Shown here: piece after piece, positions 53,563 to 62,521 of the stretch
Numbering within the stretch: the stretch's first letter is position 1
Layout: each line of letters opens with the position of its first letter
NCBI RefSeq assembly: GCF_022919075.1
Contig: NZ_CP095078.1
Location: 3,596,001 to 3,660,000, forward strand
Source: Nocardioides sp. W7
GTDB lineage: Bacteria; Actinomycetota; Actinomycetes; Propionibacteriales; Nocardioidaceae
Reading direction: 5' to 3'
DNA length: 64,000 nt
Notes under the pieces: model-generated
What the model saw: only the letters and a program-made list of their open reading frames with translations
Told to the model about the DNA's origin: nothing
Database searches by the model: none
Program-made: the position numbers and the translations under genes

Positions 53563-54783
53563 CTACCTCAGCTCGGCGCTGCTCAGCCCGAGCACCCGGC
53601 GGGCGACGATCAGCTGCTGGATCTGCTGGGTGCCCTCGAAGATGTCGAGGATCTTGGAGTCGCGCGACCACTTCTCCAGCAGCTCGCTCTCGGAGTAGCC
53701 GATCGACCCGCAGAGCTCGACGCACGACAGCGTGATGTCGGAGCCGACCCGCCCGGCCTTGGCCTTGGCCATCGACGCCTCCAGGGAGTTGGGCCGCCGG
53801 TTGTCGGCCATCCAGGCGGCCTGCAGCATCAGCAACCGAGCACCCTCCCAGTCCGCCTCCAGCTGCAGGAGCTTCGCGGCCGCCGCCGACTGGGTGAGCG
53901 AGGGCCGGTCGTAGTCGACGACCACGCCGGCCCTCTCGAGCAGGTCGCGGGTCAGGTCCAGGGCGGCCTTGGCGCAGCCGACCGCCATCGCGGCCACCAA
54001 CGGCCGGGTGTTGTCGAAGGTCGCCATCGCGCCGGCGAAGCCCTGCTGGGCGTCGACCTCGGGCGAGCCGAGGAGGTTCTCCTTCGGCACCCGACAGCTC
54101 TCGAAGGTGATGGTCGCCGTGTCGGAGGCCCGGATGCCGAGCTTGTGCTCGAGCCGGTCGACGCGCATGCCGGGCGTGCCCTTCGGCACCACGAACGACT
54201 TGATCGCGGCCCGGCCCAGCGACCGGTCGAGGGTCGCCCAGACGACGACGTGGTCGGCCCGGTCTCCGGAGGTGACGTAGATCTTCTCGCCGTCGAGGAC
54301 GTACTCGTCGCCGTCGAGGACGGCGGTCGTCCGGATGTTCGCCGAGTCCGATCCGGTGCCGGGCTCGGTGATCGCCATCGCGGCCCACACGCCCGCGAAC
54401 CGCTCCGCCTGCTCGTCGTCGGCGACCGACGCGATGGCCGAGTTGCCGAGGCCCTGGCGGGGCATGGACAGCAGCAGTCCGACGTCTCCCCAGCACATCT
54501 CGGCGATGGACATCACCGACGCCAGGTTCGCGCCGTTCTGCACGCCGGCCTCACCCGACGGAGTGGTCGCGTCCCGTCGTACGCCGGCCGCACCCGCTCC
54601 CTCGTTCGCGCCGGACTCGGAGAGCCCGTCGATCATCGCGGCGAGCATGTCGAGCTCCTGGGGATACTCGTGCTCGGCGCGGTCGTACTTGCGCGAGATC
54701 GGCCGCAGCATGTTCATCGCGACCTGGTGGGCCTGCCCGGTCAGGGTCCGGAACTTCCTCGGGTCGTCCAGGTTGATGCTCAT
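53563..54783 (-). CDS. Acyl-CoA dehydrogenase
   Basis: A 406-residue flavoprotein with the acyl-CoA dehydrogenase layout: N-terminal helices, the middle domain with AITEPGTGSDSANIRTTAVL and the IYVTSGDRADHVVVWA strand, and the C-terminal helical domain ending DIFEGTQQIQQLIVARRVLG. The glutamate-bearing region SIGYSESELLEKWSRDSKIL fits the active-site loop. The ATG at 54783 overlaps the upstream dehydrogenase stop as ATGA, so the two are made together and may form a hetero-oligomer. Chain-length preference cannot be told. Confidence 0.92.
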   Translation of the reverse strand: MSINLDDPRKFRTLTGQAHQVAMNMLRPISRKYDRAEHEYPQELDMLAAMIDGLSESGANEGAGAAGVRRDATTPSGEAGVQNGANLASVMSIAEMCWGDVGLLLSMPRQGLGNSAIASVADDEQAERFAGVWAAMAITEPGTGSDSANIRTTAVLDGDEYVLDGEKIYVTSGDRADHVVVWATLDRSLGRAAIKSFVVPKGTPGMRVDRLEHKLGIRASDTATITFESCRVPKENLLGSPEVDAQQGFAGAMATFDNTRPLVAAMAVGCAKAALDLTRDLLERAGVVVDYDRPSLTQSAAAAKLLQLEADWEGARLLMLQAAWMADNRRPNSLEASMAKAKAGRVGSDITLSCVELCGSIGYSESELLEKWSRDSKILDIFEGTQQIQQLIVARRVLGLSSAELR

Positions 54784-56144
54784 ACGAGAACCACGCCTTC
54801 CATCACGCCGACGGCCCGGAGGTCGCGGTACCACCGCTCCACCGGGTGCTCCTTCACGAACCCGTGGCCGCCGAGCAGCTGCACCCCGTCGAGGCCGATC
54901 CGCATGCCCTGGTCGGCGCACAGCTTGCGGGCCAGCGCCACGTCGCGGGCGACGTCCTTGCCCGCCGCCGCGCGGCTGGCGGCCTTGTAGGTCAGCAGCC
55001 GCATCGCCTGCAGCTCGATGGCGATGTCGGCCACCATGAACGCCACCGACTGGCGGTGCGCGATCGGCTCCCCGAACGCCTCGCGCTCCTTGACGTACGG
55101 CGTCACGTAGTCGAGCACGGCCTGCCCGGTCCCGACGGCGAGCGCACACCAGGCGAGGCGCGCGAGCCGGACGCACTCGGTGTACGTCGACCCGTCGGTC
55201 GCGCCGAGGACGTTCTCCTCCGGTACACCGACGTCGGTGAGCACCAGGCGGGTCATCCCGGCCGCCCGCACGCCCATGCCGGGATCGGCGACGACCTCGA
55301 TGCCGGGGGTGCTCGACTCCACCAGCACCAGCACCGGCTTGTCGTCGAGCGAGGCGCCGACCACGAAGAGCTCGGCCTCGGCTCCCCGGGCCACGGCCGA
55401 CTTCACACCGTTGAGGACGAGCCGGCCGCCGGCGCGCTGTGCGGTCGTCGCGGGGCTCAGCACGTCGAAGAGCACGGTCGGCTCGCCGAGCGCCAGCGCG
55501 GCGGCGGGCACGTCGCCTCCGGTGAAGGCCGGCAGGTAGGTCCGCTGTTGCTCGTCGGTGCCCCACAGACCGAGGGCGGTCGCGACCGCGCCCGGTGCGA
55601 GCGAGGCGACGGCCAGGCCCAGGTCGCCCCGGGCGAGCGCCTCGGCCACCAGGGTGCCGGCCATCGCGGACCGCTCCTCCGAGATGCCGCCGAGCGCCTC
55701 CGGGACCCCGAGGATGGGGAGGCCGACCTCGAGTCCGGCCTTCAGCACCGCCTCGGGGGCCGAGCACGCCTCGTCGGCCTCCGCGGCCGCGGGTCGGAGC
55801 ACCTCCTCGGCCAGCTCGGCGACCACGTCCACGAGCAGCTGCTCGTCCTCGGTGGGCGTCAGGTCGAAGACCCCGCTGCGCGGCGCTTCGTTGGGCCGGG
55901 CGCCCGGAGCGTCCTTCGAGCCGGCCCGCGCGAAGGACCGGCTCGCGGCGGTGACCGTCCGGAACCCGCTGCGCGTCGTCGTGAACACCGCCTGCTCGGC
56001 CCGCCGGCGCAGACCGACCCGGTCGAGCACGTCGCTCCGGGCCAACCGGCTCAGCGCGGCGACGGCGTACCCGACCGGGTCGCGCGTCTCGGTCGAGGAC
56101 AGCCCGTGCTTCCCGCCGGGCCTGAGGCTCTGCATGAGGGACAT
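54780..56144 (-). CDS. Acyl-CoA dehydrogenase-family protein with N-terminal extension
   Basis: A 454-residue dehydrogenase with an unusual leader of about 90 residues (MSLMQSLRPGGKHGLSSTET...) before the conserved FDLTPTEDEQLLVDVVAELA. The middle and C-terminal domains are present (VKEREAFGEPIAHRQSVAFM, GIDGVQLLGGHGFVKEHPVE style segment), but the usual TEP(G)AGSD flavin-binding motif of the middle domain is replaced by ALALGEPTVLFDV, so its flavin site may be altered. It overlaps its partner by 4 nt. A perfect palindrome lies 8 nt before the ATG at 56144, implying repression by a TetR-type factor. Confidence 0.85.
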   Translation of the reverse strand: MSLMQSLRPGGKHGLSSTETRDPVGYAVAALSRLARSDVLDRVGLRRRAEQAVFTTTRSGFRTVTAASRSFARAGSKDAPGARPNEAPRSGVFDLTPTEDEQLLVDVVAELAEEVLRPAAAEADEACSAPEAVLKAGLEVGLPILGVPEALGGISEERSAMAGTLVAEALARGDLGLAVASLAPGAVATALGLWGTDEQQRTYLPAFTGGDVPAAALALGEPTVLFDVLSPATTAQRAGGRLVLNGVKSAVARGAEAELFVVGASLDDKPVLVLVESSTPGIEVVADPGMGVRAAGMTRLVLTDVGVPEENVLGATDGSTYTECVRLARLAWCALAVGTGQAVLDYVTPYVKEREAFGEPIAHRQSVAFMVADIAIELQAMRLLTYKAASRAAAGKDVARDVALARKLCADQGMRIGLDGVQLLGGHGFVKEHPVERWYRDLRAVGVMEGVVLV

Positions 56145-56152
56145 GCCGGAAC

Positions 56153-56169
56153 TGTAACTCGGAGTTACA
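56153..56169. promoter_or_regulatory. TetR-type operator candidate before the acyl-CoA dehydrogenase operon
   Basis: TGTAACTC-G-GAGTTACA is a perfect inverted repeat of 8-bp arms with one central base. It lies in the 88-nt gap between the divergent dehydrogenase operon and def. The form resembles operators of TetR/FadR-like fatty-acid regulators. Confidence 0.7.
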
Positions 56170-56232
56170 ACAGGTGCCACGGGAGGTTCGTCGATCGGGT
56201 CACCCGGGGACGGATGGCCTACGATTCACGCC

Positions 56233-56826
56233 GTGTCCGAACACCCCGAGGCTCCCGAGCACGCGCCGTACGGCCCCCTTCCGACCGGTGGCACCGTCCG
56301 TCCGATGACCCGCTGGGGCACCCCGGTGATGCACCGCCCCCAGGCGCGGGTCACGGCGTACGACGACGCCCTGCGCACCCTGGTCGCCGACATGGTCGCG
56401 ACCATGTACGCCGCCGACGGCGTCGGCCTGGCCGCCTGCCAGATCGGGGTCGACCAGGCGGTCTTCGTCTTCGACTGCCCCGACGACGCCGGCGAGCGCA
56501 CGGTCGGGGTGGTCTGCAACCCCGAGCTCGTGCTGCCCGAGGGCAAGGATCGGGAGCTCGACGTCGCCGAGGAGGGCTGCCTGTCCTTTCCGGGTGCGTT
56601 CGTCGACTGCGCCCGGCCCAACCGGGCGACGGTGACCGGCACCGGCCTGGACGGCGAGCCGGTGACCTTCGAGGGCGACGGGCTGCTCGCGCGCTGCCTG
56701 CAGCACGAGACCGACCACACCGTGGGCACGGTCTTCGGCGACCGGGTGCCGACCAAGGCCCGCAAGAAGTTGCAGAAGACCCACGACAAGCTCGCGGACG
56801 AGTACCCCGCGGGCTGGCCCGCCTGA
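56233..56826 (+). CDS. def: Peptide deformylase
   Basis: A 197-residue metalloenzyme that removes the formyl group from nascent proteins. Motif 1 is DGVGLAACQIGVD, with cysteine where most members have proline or asparagine; motif 2 is EEGCLSFPGAF with the metal-binding cysteine; motif 3 is CLQHETDHTVGTVF with the two histidines and catalytic glutamate. The start is GTG at 56233, and a 30-residue proline-rich leader precedes the domain. A GNAT gene follows immediately, as is common in actinobacteria. Confidence 0.93.
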   Translation: MSEHPEAPEHAPYGPLPTGGTVRPMTRWGTPVMHRPQARVTAYDDALRTLVADMVATMYAADGVGLAACQIGVDQAVFVFDCPDDAGERTVGVVCNPELVLPEGKDRELDVAEEGCLSFPGAFVDCARPNRATVTGTGLDGEPVTFEGDGLLARCLQHETDHTVGTVFGDRVPTKARKKLQKTHDKLADEYPAGWPA

Positions 56827-56861
56827 TCCCCGCGATCCGCATCGTCCGGCTCCCCCCGGCG

Positions 56862-57344
56862 GTGTTGCAGGCGCTCGCCGACGGTGACCTCGAGACCGCC
56901 GGCGCGCTGGCCCCGGTGCCCCTCACACCCTGGCTGGTGTCGGCGGAACGGATCGGGACCTGGCGGATGCGGGCCCGCCAGGCCGTCGAGTCACCCGGGG
57001 ACCTGCCCTGGATCACCGGTGTGGTCCGCGACGAGGCCGCGGGACTCACCGTGGGTGCAGCCGGCTTCCACGCCGCCCCGGACGAGCGCGGCATGGTCGA
57101 GGCGGGGTACGGCATCGACCCGGCGTACCGCCGGCGCGGCTACGCCCGGGCGGTGCTGGAGCTGCTGATCGACCGGGCGCGGACCGACCCGGCCGTCTCG
57201 GTGCTCCGGCTCACCATCTCCCCCACCAACGAGCCGTCGCTCGCGCTGGCGCGGCAGTACCCCTTCGTCGAGGTCGGCGAGCAGTGGGACGACGAGGACG
57301 GGCTGGAGACCATCTTCGAGCTGGGTGTCACCGCTTCCTCCTGA
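56862..57344 (+). CDS. GNAT-family N-acetyltransferase
   Basis: A GNAT protein of about 160 residues with the acetyl-CoA loop in GYGIDPAYRRRGYARAVLEL and a closing AISPTNEPSLALARQYPF-like region. The start is uncertain. The first standard in-frame start is GTG at 56862, but the conserved-looking reading RIVRLPPAVLQALADGDL begins earlier, back to a CTG at 56823 that overlaps the def stop as CTGA. A non-AUG start by coupling to def is possible. The last 17 nt overlap the convergent protease gene. Confidence 0.8.
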   Translation: MLQALADGDLETAGALAPVPLTPWLVSAERIGTWRMRARQAVESPGDLPWITGVVRDEAAGLTVGAAGFHAAPDERGMVEAGYGIDPAYRRRGYARAVLELLIDRARTDPAVSVLRLTISPTNEPSLALARQYPFVEVGEQWDDEDGLETIFELGVTASS

Positions 57345-59682
57345 CCCTGATGGTCGCCGTCCCCTTCGACGCCCGAGTGGTCGCGTTGCCGGCGTAGGTC
57401 GCGGTGAGCCTCAGCCTCCCGGCCCGCACCCGGGGCAGCCGGAACGACGCCACGCCCCGGCGCAGGACCAGGGCCTTCCGCTTCGCGCCGTACCGCAGGA
57501 CCACCTTCCCCGTCGCGGCGCCCGAGCCGCGGGCGACCCGGATCCGGACGACCGGGCGCGATCCGGCCCGCGCGGCCCTGGGGGCTCCGACGGTGGTGCG
57601 CGAGGCCAGCGGCGCGGGCGGGGGCGCAGGCTGGGGCGCGGTCGCGGGTGGCGCCGGGACGGACACCGTCGCCGTGGCCACCGGACCGGTGCCGACGGAG
57701 TTCACCGCGGCCACGCCGAGGGTGTGGGAGCCCGGGGCCAGACCGGTGATCCTGACGCCGGCGCTGTTGGCGGCGACCGTGCCGCGCGAGATCCCGTCGA
57801 CGTACACGACGTACCCCGTGATCGCCGCACCACCGTTGGTCGAGGGTTCCGACCAGGTCGCGTCGAGCGAGGACCCGGCCGGGTTCCAGGCGGCCGCGAG
57901 ACTGCGCGGCGCCGCCGGGACCGTGGTGGTGGTCGCCCGCGTGACCGTGGCGGAGGCACCGCTGCCGCCGGCGTTCACGGCGCGGACCGTGAAGGTGTAC
58001 GACGTGCCGGCGTCCAGCCCGCTCCAGGTGTACGACCTGGCGCCGGCCGGCAGCTCGATCACCTGGCCGCTGCCGCTCCGGGTGAGCACGTAACCGGTGA
58101 TCGCCGAGCTGCCCGAGCTGGCCGGGGCGGTCCAGGCCAGGGCCACCGACGAGGCTGTCACCGCGCCGGTGTCGAGGGTGGCCGGCCGCGTCGGCAGGCC
58201 GGCCGTGCTGCAGTTGCCCGTCACCTGGATCCGGTAGCCGCCGATCGAGCCGTAGTCGTCGTACCCGGCGGTCGTCCAGGCGCCCTTGCCCACCCCGTCG
58301 ATCGCGACGTGGTAGCGACCGGACGCGACGGTCTGGCTCACGGAGGCGCCGAGCCCGCCGGCGGTGCGGTAGGTCTGCATCGACGACGGCGGGTCCGCCG
58401 CCGCGACCAGGTTGCCGCTCGTGTCGAGCAGCCGCACCTGGAGGTCCAGGTCGGCTCCCGCGTCGAGCACCGGCGCCGCCGCGACGGTCACCGCCCCGGT
58501 GCAGGTGCCGAGCAGGAACGTGTCGACGTCGGTCCGGCTGCTGACGTACGACGTCCCGGCGGGGACCGTCGGCGCCCCCGTGATGACGGACGGCGCCTCG
58601 TCGACCCGCAGTCCGAGGCCGGCCGTGATCGTCGCGAGGTCGTTCTCGTTGTTGTTGGCCCCGGGGTAGTCGCCTTTGCTCCACTGCGAGATCGGCCGGT
58701 CGTACCCGGAGCCCATGATGGGCGCCCATGCCCCGTGGCCGGCGTAGTAGCCGGCCGTGGCGGTGCCGTCGTGCTGGAGCCCGAGCTGGTGACCGACCTC
58801 GTGGGCGACCGCCTCGGCGATCCGCTTCGGGTCGTTGCCCGTCCCCTGGGGGAAGACCCAGGCCGGCTGGAGGTAGCCGTAGCCGTTGCCGCCCGGTCCG
58901 GCCACGTCGTCGAAGACGTCGATGAACGCGACGCCACCGCAGTCGGGAACGACCGCGGGCGGCGTCGGCGCGCAGATGGTCGCCCACGCACCGCTGGGCG
59001 ACACGAGCGCATGCGCGCCGTACTCCTGGTCGGCGAGCGAGGACCGCAGGATCGCGACGGCGCCCGGGTTCTGCGTGGTCACGTCGACGTCGAACGGCGC
59101 GTAGTCCTCGGCGACGAGCGCCCAGACCGTCTGGACCGCCTCCTTCTCGGCGTCCGAGAAGGTCGGCCCGTCGCCGGCGGGGTCCCAGGCCGGGTGGCTG
59201 GTCGGCGTCGTGGGGTACTGCGCGTGCCACTCCGTGCCGGAGACGACGGCCCCGTCGACGTCGATGAAGATCTTCCGCTTCGCGTCGGGCTTGCTGTGCA
59301 GCGTGAAGGTCTGGTTGAGGGGGTACGGCGCCGCTCCGGCGGGCGTCGGAGCCCGCTCCGCGGCGACGGGCTCGCGGTAGAACAGCCGCCCCTCGGTGCT
59401 GAGCCAGGCGGTGTCGTCGGTGCGCAGCACCTCGCGCAGCCGGGCCTCGGGAAGGCCGTTGAGGCTCGCCGCCTCGTCGACCTGCTCGCCGAGCAGCCGG
59501 AGCGCCGTACGCCCGTTGGCCTGCCTCGGGAGCTCGACCGACGGGGTCGACAGCCGGACCGGGCCCTGGCCGGGACCTGTCGGCGCGGCCGGGTCCGCGG
59601 CCAGGCTCGACGCACCGGGCCCCGGGGCGAGGATCGCCAGACCCACGATCGCGGCGACCAGGCCCGCTCCAGCGCGCAACAT
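57328..59682 (-). CDS. Secreted metzincin zinc metalloprotease with FN3 and Ig-like domains
   Basis: A 784-residue exported protease. The ATG at 59682 has GAAGGGA 5-8 nt upstream and gives a signal peptide ending ASSLAADPA. The catalytic domain spans about 110-370: AHEVGHQLGLQHD holds the three zinc histidines and the glutamate, and PIMGSGYDRPISQWSKGDY supplies the met-turn. A bacterial pre-peptidase-like beta domain follows, then two fibronectin III domains at about 490-665, a proline-rich linker and a basic Ig-like domain at the C-terminus. It probably attacks extracellular proteins. Confidence 0.88.
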   Translation of the reverse strand: MLRAGAGLVAAIVGLAILAPGPGASSLAADPAAPTGPGQGPVRLSTPSVELPRQANGRTALRLLGEQVDEAASLNGLPEARLREVLRTDDTAWLSTEGRLFYREPVAAERAPTPAGAAPYPLNQTFTLHSKPDAKRKIFIDVDGAVVSGTEWHAQYPTTPTSHPAWDPAGDGPTFSDAEKEAVQTVWALVAEDYAPFDVDVTTQNPGAVAILRSSLADQEYGAHALVSPSGAWATICAPTPPAVVPDCGGVAFIDVFDDVAGPGGNGYGYLQPAWVFPQGTGNDPKRIAEAVAHEVGHQLGLQHDGTATAGYYAGHGAWAPIMGSGYDRPISQWSKGDYPGANNNENDLATITAGLGLRVDEAPSVITGAPTVPAGTSYVSSRTDVDTFLLGTCTGAVTVAAAPVLDAGADLDLQVRLLDTSGNLVAAADPPSSMQTYRTAGGLGASVSQTVASGRYHVAIDGVGKGAWTTAGYDDYGSIGGYRIQVTGNCSTAGLPTRPATLDTGAVTASSVALAWTAPASSGSSAITGYVLTRSGSGQVIELPAGARSYTWSGLDAGTSYTFTVRAVNAGGSGASATVTRATTTTVPAAPRSLAAAWNPAGSSLDATWSEPSTNGGAAITGYVVYVDGISRGTVAANSAGVRITGLAPGSHTLGVAAVNSVGTGPVATATVSVPAPPATAPQPAPPPAPLASRTTVGAPRAARAGSRPVVRIRVARGSGAATGKVVLRYGAKRKALVLRRGVASFRLPRVRAGRLRLTATYAGNATTRASKGTATIRVRRKR

Positions 59683-59759
59683 GTGGTTCCCTTCGAAAAT
59701 CATCGGCTATCGGAGTCCTCGGCGCCTCCGCTGCAGTACCCAGGAAGGGTCGGCAGCGC

Positions 59760-60563
59760 TCACCGGCGCATGGCTACGTAGCAGGCGACCGCGCTGGCTG
59801 CGGCGACGTTGAGCGAGTCGATCCCCTCCCGCATCGGGATGACGGCCCGCCGGTCGGCGGCCTGCTCCCACCGTGGCGAGAGCCCGTGCCCCTCCGAGCC
59901 GAGCACGAGAGCCACCTTGTCGAGCCCGGCGACCGCCTCGTCGACGGCGACTGCGTCGTCCGCCAGGGTCAGCGCCACGGTGGTGAAGCCGGCCGCGGAG
60001 AGGTCCGGGAGGGCGTCGTACCAGTCCGGGAGGCGGGTCCACGGCATCGTGAAGATCGCCCCCATCGCGACCTTGATCGCGCGGCGGTAGAGCGGGTCCG
60101 CACAGCGCGGGGCGAGCAGTACGGCGTCGAAGCCCAGGGCCGCCCCGCTGCGGAAGATCGCGCCCACGTTGGTGTGGTCCACGATCTCCTCGAGCACCAG
60201 CACGGACCGGGCGCCGGCCAGCACCTCCTGGACCGGAGGCAGCGGCCGACGCGCGAGCGAGGCGAGCGCGCCGCGGTGCACGTGGAAGCCGGTGACCTCC
60301 TCGGCGAGCGCCTCGGACAGCACGTAGCAGGGGGCGTCGGTGGTCGCGAGCACCTCGGCGAGCCCGTCCAGCCAGCGCGGCGCCATCAGGAAGGAGCGCG
60401 GCGCAAAGCCGCCCTCGACGGCGCGTCGTACGACCTTCGCGCCCTCGGCGAGGAAGAGCCCGTGCTCGGTCTCGAGGTTCTTGCGCAGCTCGACGTCGCG
60501 CAGGTCGCGGTAGTCGGCCAGCCGCGGGTCGGCCGGGTCGTCGATCTCGATCAGGGTCGCCAT
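59760..60563 (-). CDS. SpoU/TrmH-family RNA 2'-O-methyltransferase
   Basis: A 267-residue SPOUT enzyme. The three knot motifs are present: HTNVGAIFRSGAALGFDAVL, VALVLGSEGHGLSPRW, and VIPMREGIDSLNVAAASAVA. The N-terminal domain (about 1-110) has the substrate-binding ELRKNLETEHGLFLAEGAKV. The target nucleotide in rRNA or tRNA cannot be read from sequence. The ATG at 60563 shares one base with the stop of the preceding gene (TGATG). Confidence 0.92.
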   Translation of the reverse strand: MATLIEIDDPADPRLADYRDLRDVELRKNLETEHGLFLAEGAKVVRRAVEGGFAPRSFLMAPRWLDGLAEVLATTDAPCYVLSEALAEEVTGFHVHRGALASLARRPLPPVQEVLAGARSVLVLEEIVDHTNVGAIFRSGAALGFDAVLLAPRCADPLYRRAIKVAMGAIFTMPWTRLPDWYDALPDLSAAGFTTVALTLADDAVAVDEAVAGLDKVALVLGSEGHGLSPRWEQAADRRAVIPMREGIDSLNVAAASAVACYVAMRR

Positions 60564-61828
60564 CAGGGTCTCGATACGCCGGTTCGTCCCTCACCGGCTA
60601 CTCGACCACCGAAGGCAGCGGGGTGTGCGACCGCGACCACGTCACCGACCACGATGATCGCCGGCGGCTTGACCTGCTCGGCGACCAGCACCTCGGCCAG
60701 GGTGCCGAGGGTGGCCAGCACGGTGCGCTCCCCCGGCATGGTGCCGTCGCAGACGACACCGACCGGGGTGTCGGCCGCACGACCGCCGTCGAGCAGGGCC
60801 GCCGCGATCCGGGGGGCGTTCTCGACGGCCATCATCAGCACCAGGGTGCCGGCGAGCTGCGCGACCGCCGGCCAGTTGGTGAGCGAGTCGGGGTGGCCGG
60901 GCGGGAGGTGACCGGAGATGACGGTGAACTCGTGGGCGACGCCGCGGTGGGTGACCGGGATGCCGGCCGCGGCGGGCACCGCGACCGGGCTGGTCAGGCC
61001 GGGGATCACCGTCACGGGTACGCCGGCCTCGCGGCAGGCGAGGATCTCCTCGTAGCCCCGGCCGAAGACGAAGTTGTCGCCACCCTTGAACCGCACCACC
61101 CGCTTGCCGGCGAGGGCCCGCTCGACGATGACACGGTTGATCTCCTCCTGCATCGCGCTGCGTCCGCGCGGCAGCTTGGCCACGTCGACCAGCTCGACGT
61201 CGGGTCCGAGGTCGCCGAGCAGCTCACGCGGGGCGAGCCGGTCGGCCACCACGACGTCGGCGTCCATCAGCGCCTTGCGACCGGCGATGCTGATCAGCTC
61301 GGGGTCGCCGGGACCGCCGCCGACCAGGACGACGCCCGGCGTACGGTCCCGCTGCCGGGGCGCGGCGATGACGCCCTCGCGCATCTCCTCGAGGATCTCG
61401 TCGCGGATCCGGGCGGAGCGCTGCGGCTCGCGGTTGCAGAGCACCGCCACCGTCACCCCGTCGTGGCGGCCGGTCGCGGGCGTCCAGGCGGTCGCCCGGG
61501 TGCCGTCGTCGGAGCGGACGCAGAACACCCGCCGGACCTCGGCGGCCGCACTGACCTGCTCGTTGACGACGGGGTCGGCGGTGGCCGCGATGCAGTACCA
61601 GGCCTCGTCGAGGTCGGCGTCCTCGAACCCCCGCTCGTGCCAGGTCACCTCGCCGGAGCCGACCAGGCCCTCGATCGCCGGGGTCACCTCCGGGGAGACG
61701 ACGTGCACGTCGGCGCCGACGGCGATCAGCTGCGGCACCCGCCGCTGGGCCACGTGCCCGCCTCCGACCACGACGACGCGACGGTCGGCGAGGCGGAGCC
61801 CGGAGGGGTACGTCGGGAAGTCGTCCAC
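60563..61828 (-). CDS. cysG: Siroheme synthase-type fusion: precorrin-2 dehydrogenase plus uroporphyrinogen-III C-methyltransferase
   Basis: A 421-residue bifunctional enzyme. Residues about 1-160 form the NAD-binding dehydrogenase/ferrochelatase half with [20 protein letters not shown]. Residues about 165-410 are the methyltransferase half with [39 protein letters not shown] and [18 protein letters not shown]. It makes precorrin-2 and leads to siroheme or B12; metH in the window uses the latter. The GTG start at 61828 is divergent from the RKIP-like gene. No cobalamin riboswitch is recognisable upstream. Confidence 0.93.
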   Translation of the reverse strand: MDDFPTYPSGLRLADRRVVVVGGGHVAQRRVPQLIAVGADVHVVSPEVTPAIEGLVGSGEVTWHERGFEDADLDEAWYCIAATADPVVNEQVSAAAEVRRVFCVRSDDGTRATAWTPATGRHDGVTVAVLCNREPQRSARIRDEILEEMREGVIAAPRQRDRTPGVVLVGGGPGDPELISIAGRKALMDADVVVADRLAPRELLGDLGPDVELVDVAKLPRGRSAMQEEINRVIVERALAGKRVVRFKGGDNFVFGRGYEEILACREAGVPVTVIPGLTSPVAVPAAAGIPVTHRGVAHEFTVISGHLPPGHPDSLTNWPAVAQLAGTLVLMMAVENAPRIAAALLDGGRAADTPVGVVCDGTMPGERTVLATLGTLAEVLVAEQVKPPAIIVVGDVVAVAHPAAFGGRVAGEGRTGVSRP

Positions 61829-61923
61829 GCGCCCATCATCGCGTGTGCACCGCCGGGTGCCTGGGCAAGGGTTCGGTGGCCGGACTACGGTCGGGCCTGT
61901 CCGCCGTCTGCGCTAGGAGAGCC

Positions 61924-62454
61924 ATGCCCTCGCTCGACCGCCCCGTCACCCCGAACCCCTACGACCTGCTGCCGGCCGCACCGTCGTTCACGGTGACCAG
62001 CGCCGACGTGACCGACGGGCAGCCGTTGAGGGACGACCAGGTCAACTCCGGGGGCGACACCTCCCCCCAGCTGTCCTGGGAGGGGGCGCCCGAGGGGACC
62101 AAGAGCTTCACGGTGACCTGCTTCGACCCGGACGCGCCCACCCCGAGCGGCTTCTGGCACTGGGTGCTCGTCGACCTGCCCGCCGACGTGACCTCCCTGG
62201 ACACCGGTGCCGGCGCCGAGGGCGCAGACCTGCCGGGCGGCGCCTTCATGTGCCGCAACGACGGCGGCTCGAAGGCGTTCATGGGCGCGGCACCCCCGCC
62301 GGGCGACCAGGTGCACCGCTACTACTTCGTCGTACACGCGGTGACCGAGGAGACCCTGGGCGTCGACTCCGACGCCTCCCCCGCCGTCGTCTCCTTCAAC
62401 CTGGCCTTCAAGACCTCGGGCCGGGCCATCCTCCACGGCACCTACGCCCATTGA
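61924..62454 (+). CDS. YbhB/YbcL-family Raf-kinase-inhibitor-like protein
   Basis: A 176-residue PEBP-fold protein with [40 protein letters not shown], and [19 protein letters not shown], the ligand-pocket signatures of the bacterial YbhB family. The role in bacteria is unclear. The ATG at 61924 has an AGGAGAG box just upstream. It ends before a strong hairpin and converges on the FMN reductase gene. Confidence 0.92.
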   Translation: MPSLDRPVTPNPYDLLPAAPSFTVTSADVTDGQPLRDDQVNSGGDTSPQLSWEGAPEGTKSFTVTCFDPDAPTPSGFWHWVLVDLPADVTSLDTGAGAEGADLPGGAFMCRNDGGSKAFMGAAPPPGDQVHRYYFVVHAVTEETLGVDSDASPAVVSFNLAFKTSGRAILHGTYAH

Positions 62455-62458
62455 GCTC

Positions 62459-62489
62459 GCCGAGTCAGCACCACTGGTGCTGACTCGGC
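62459..62489. terminator. Strong bidirectional hairpin terminator
   Basis: A perfect 15-bp inverted repeat, GCCGAGTCAGCACCA with its complement around one base, lies just after the RKIP-like gene. A third partial arm, TGCTGACTCGGC, repeats at 62500-62511. It separates two convergent genes. Confidence 0.85.
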
Positions 62490-62521
62490 CAGCTGCTTCT
62501 GCTGACTCGGCGGGGGGCGGA

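Noticed and set aside
62250..62483. A plus-strand frame overlapping the RKIP-like gene
   Set aside because: It is a frame shadow rich in R, P and G without motifs; the RKIP frame has a ribosome-binding site and full-length family match.
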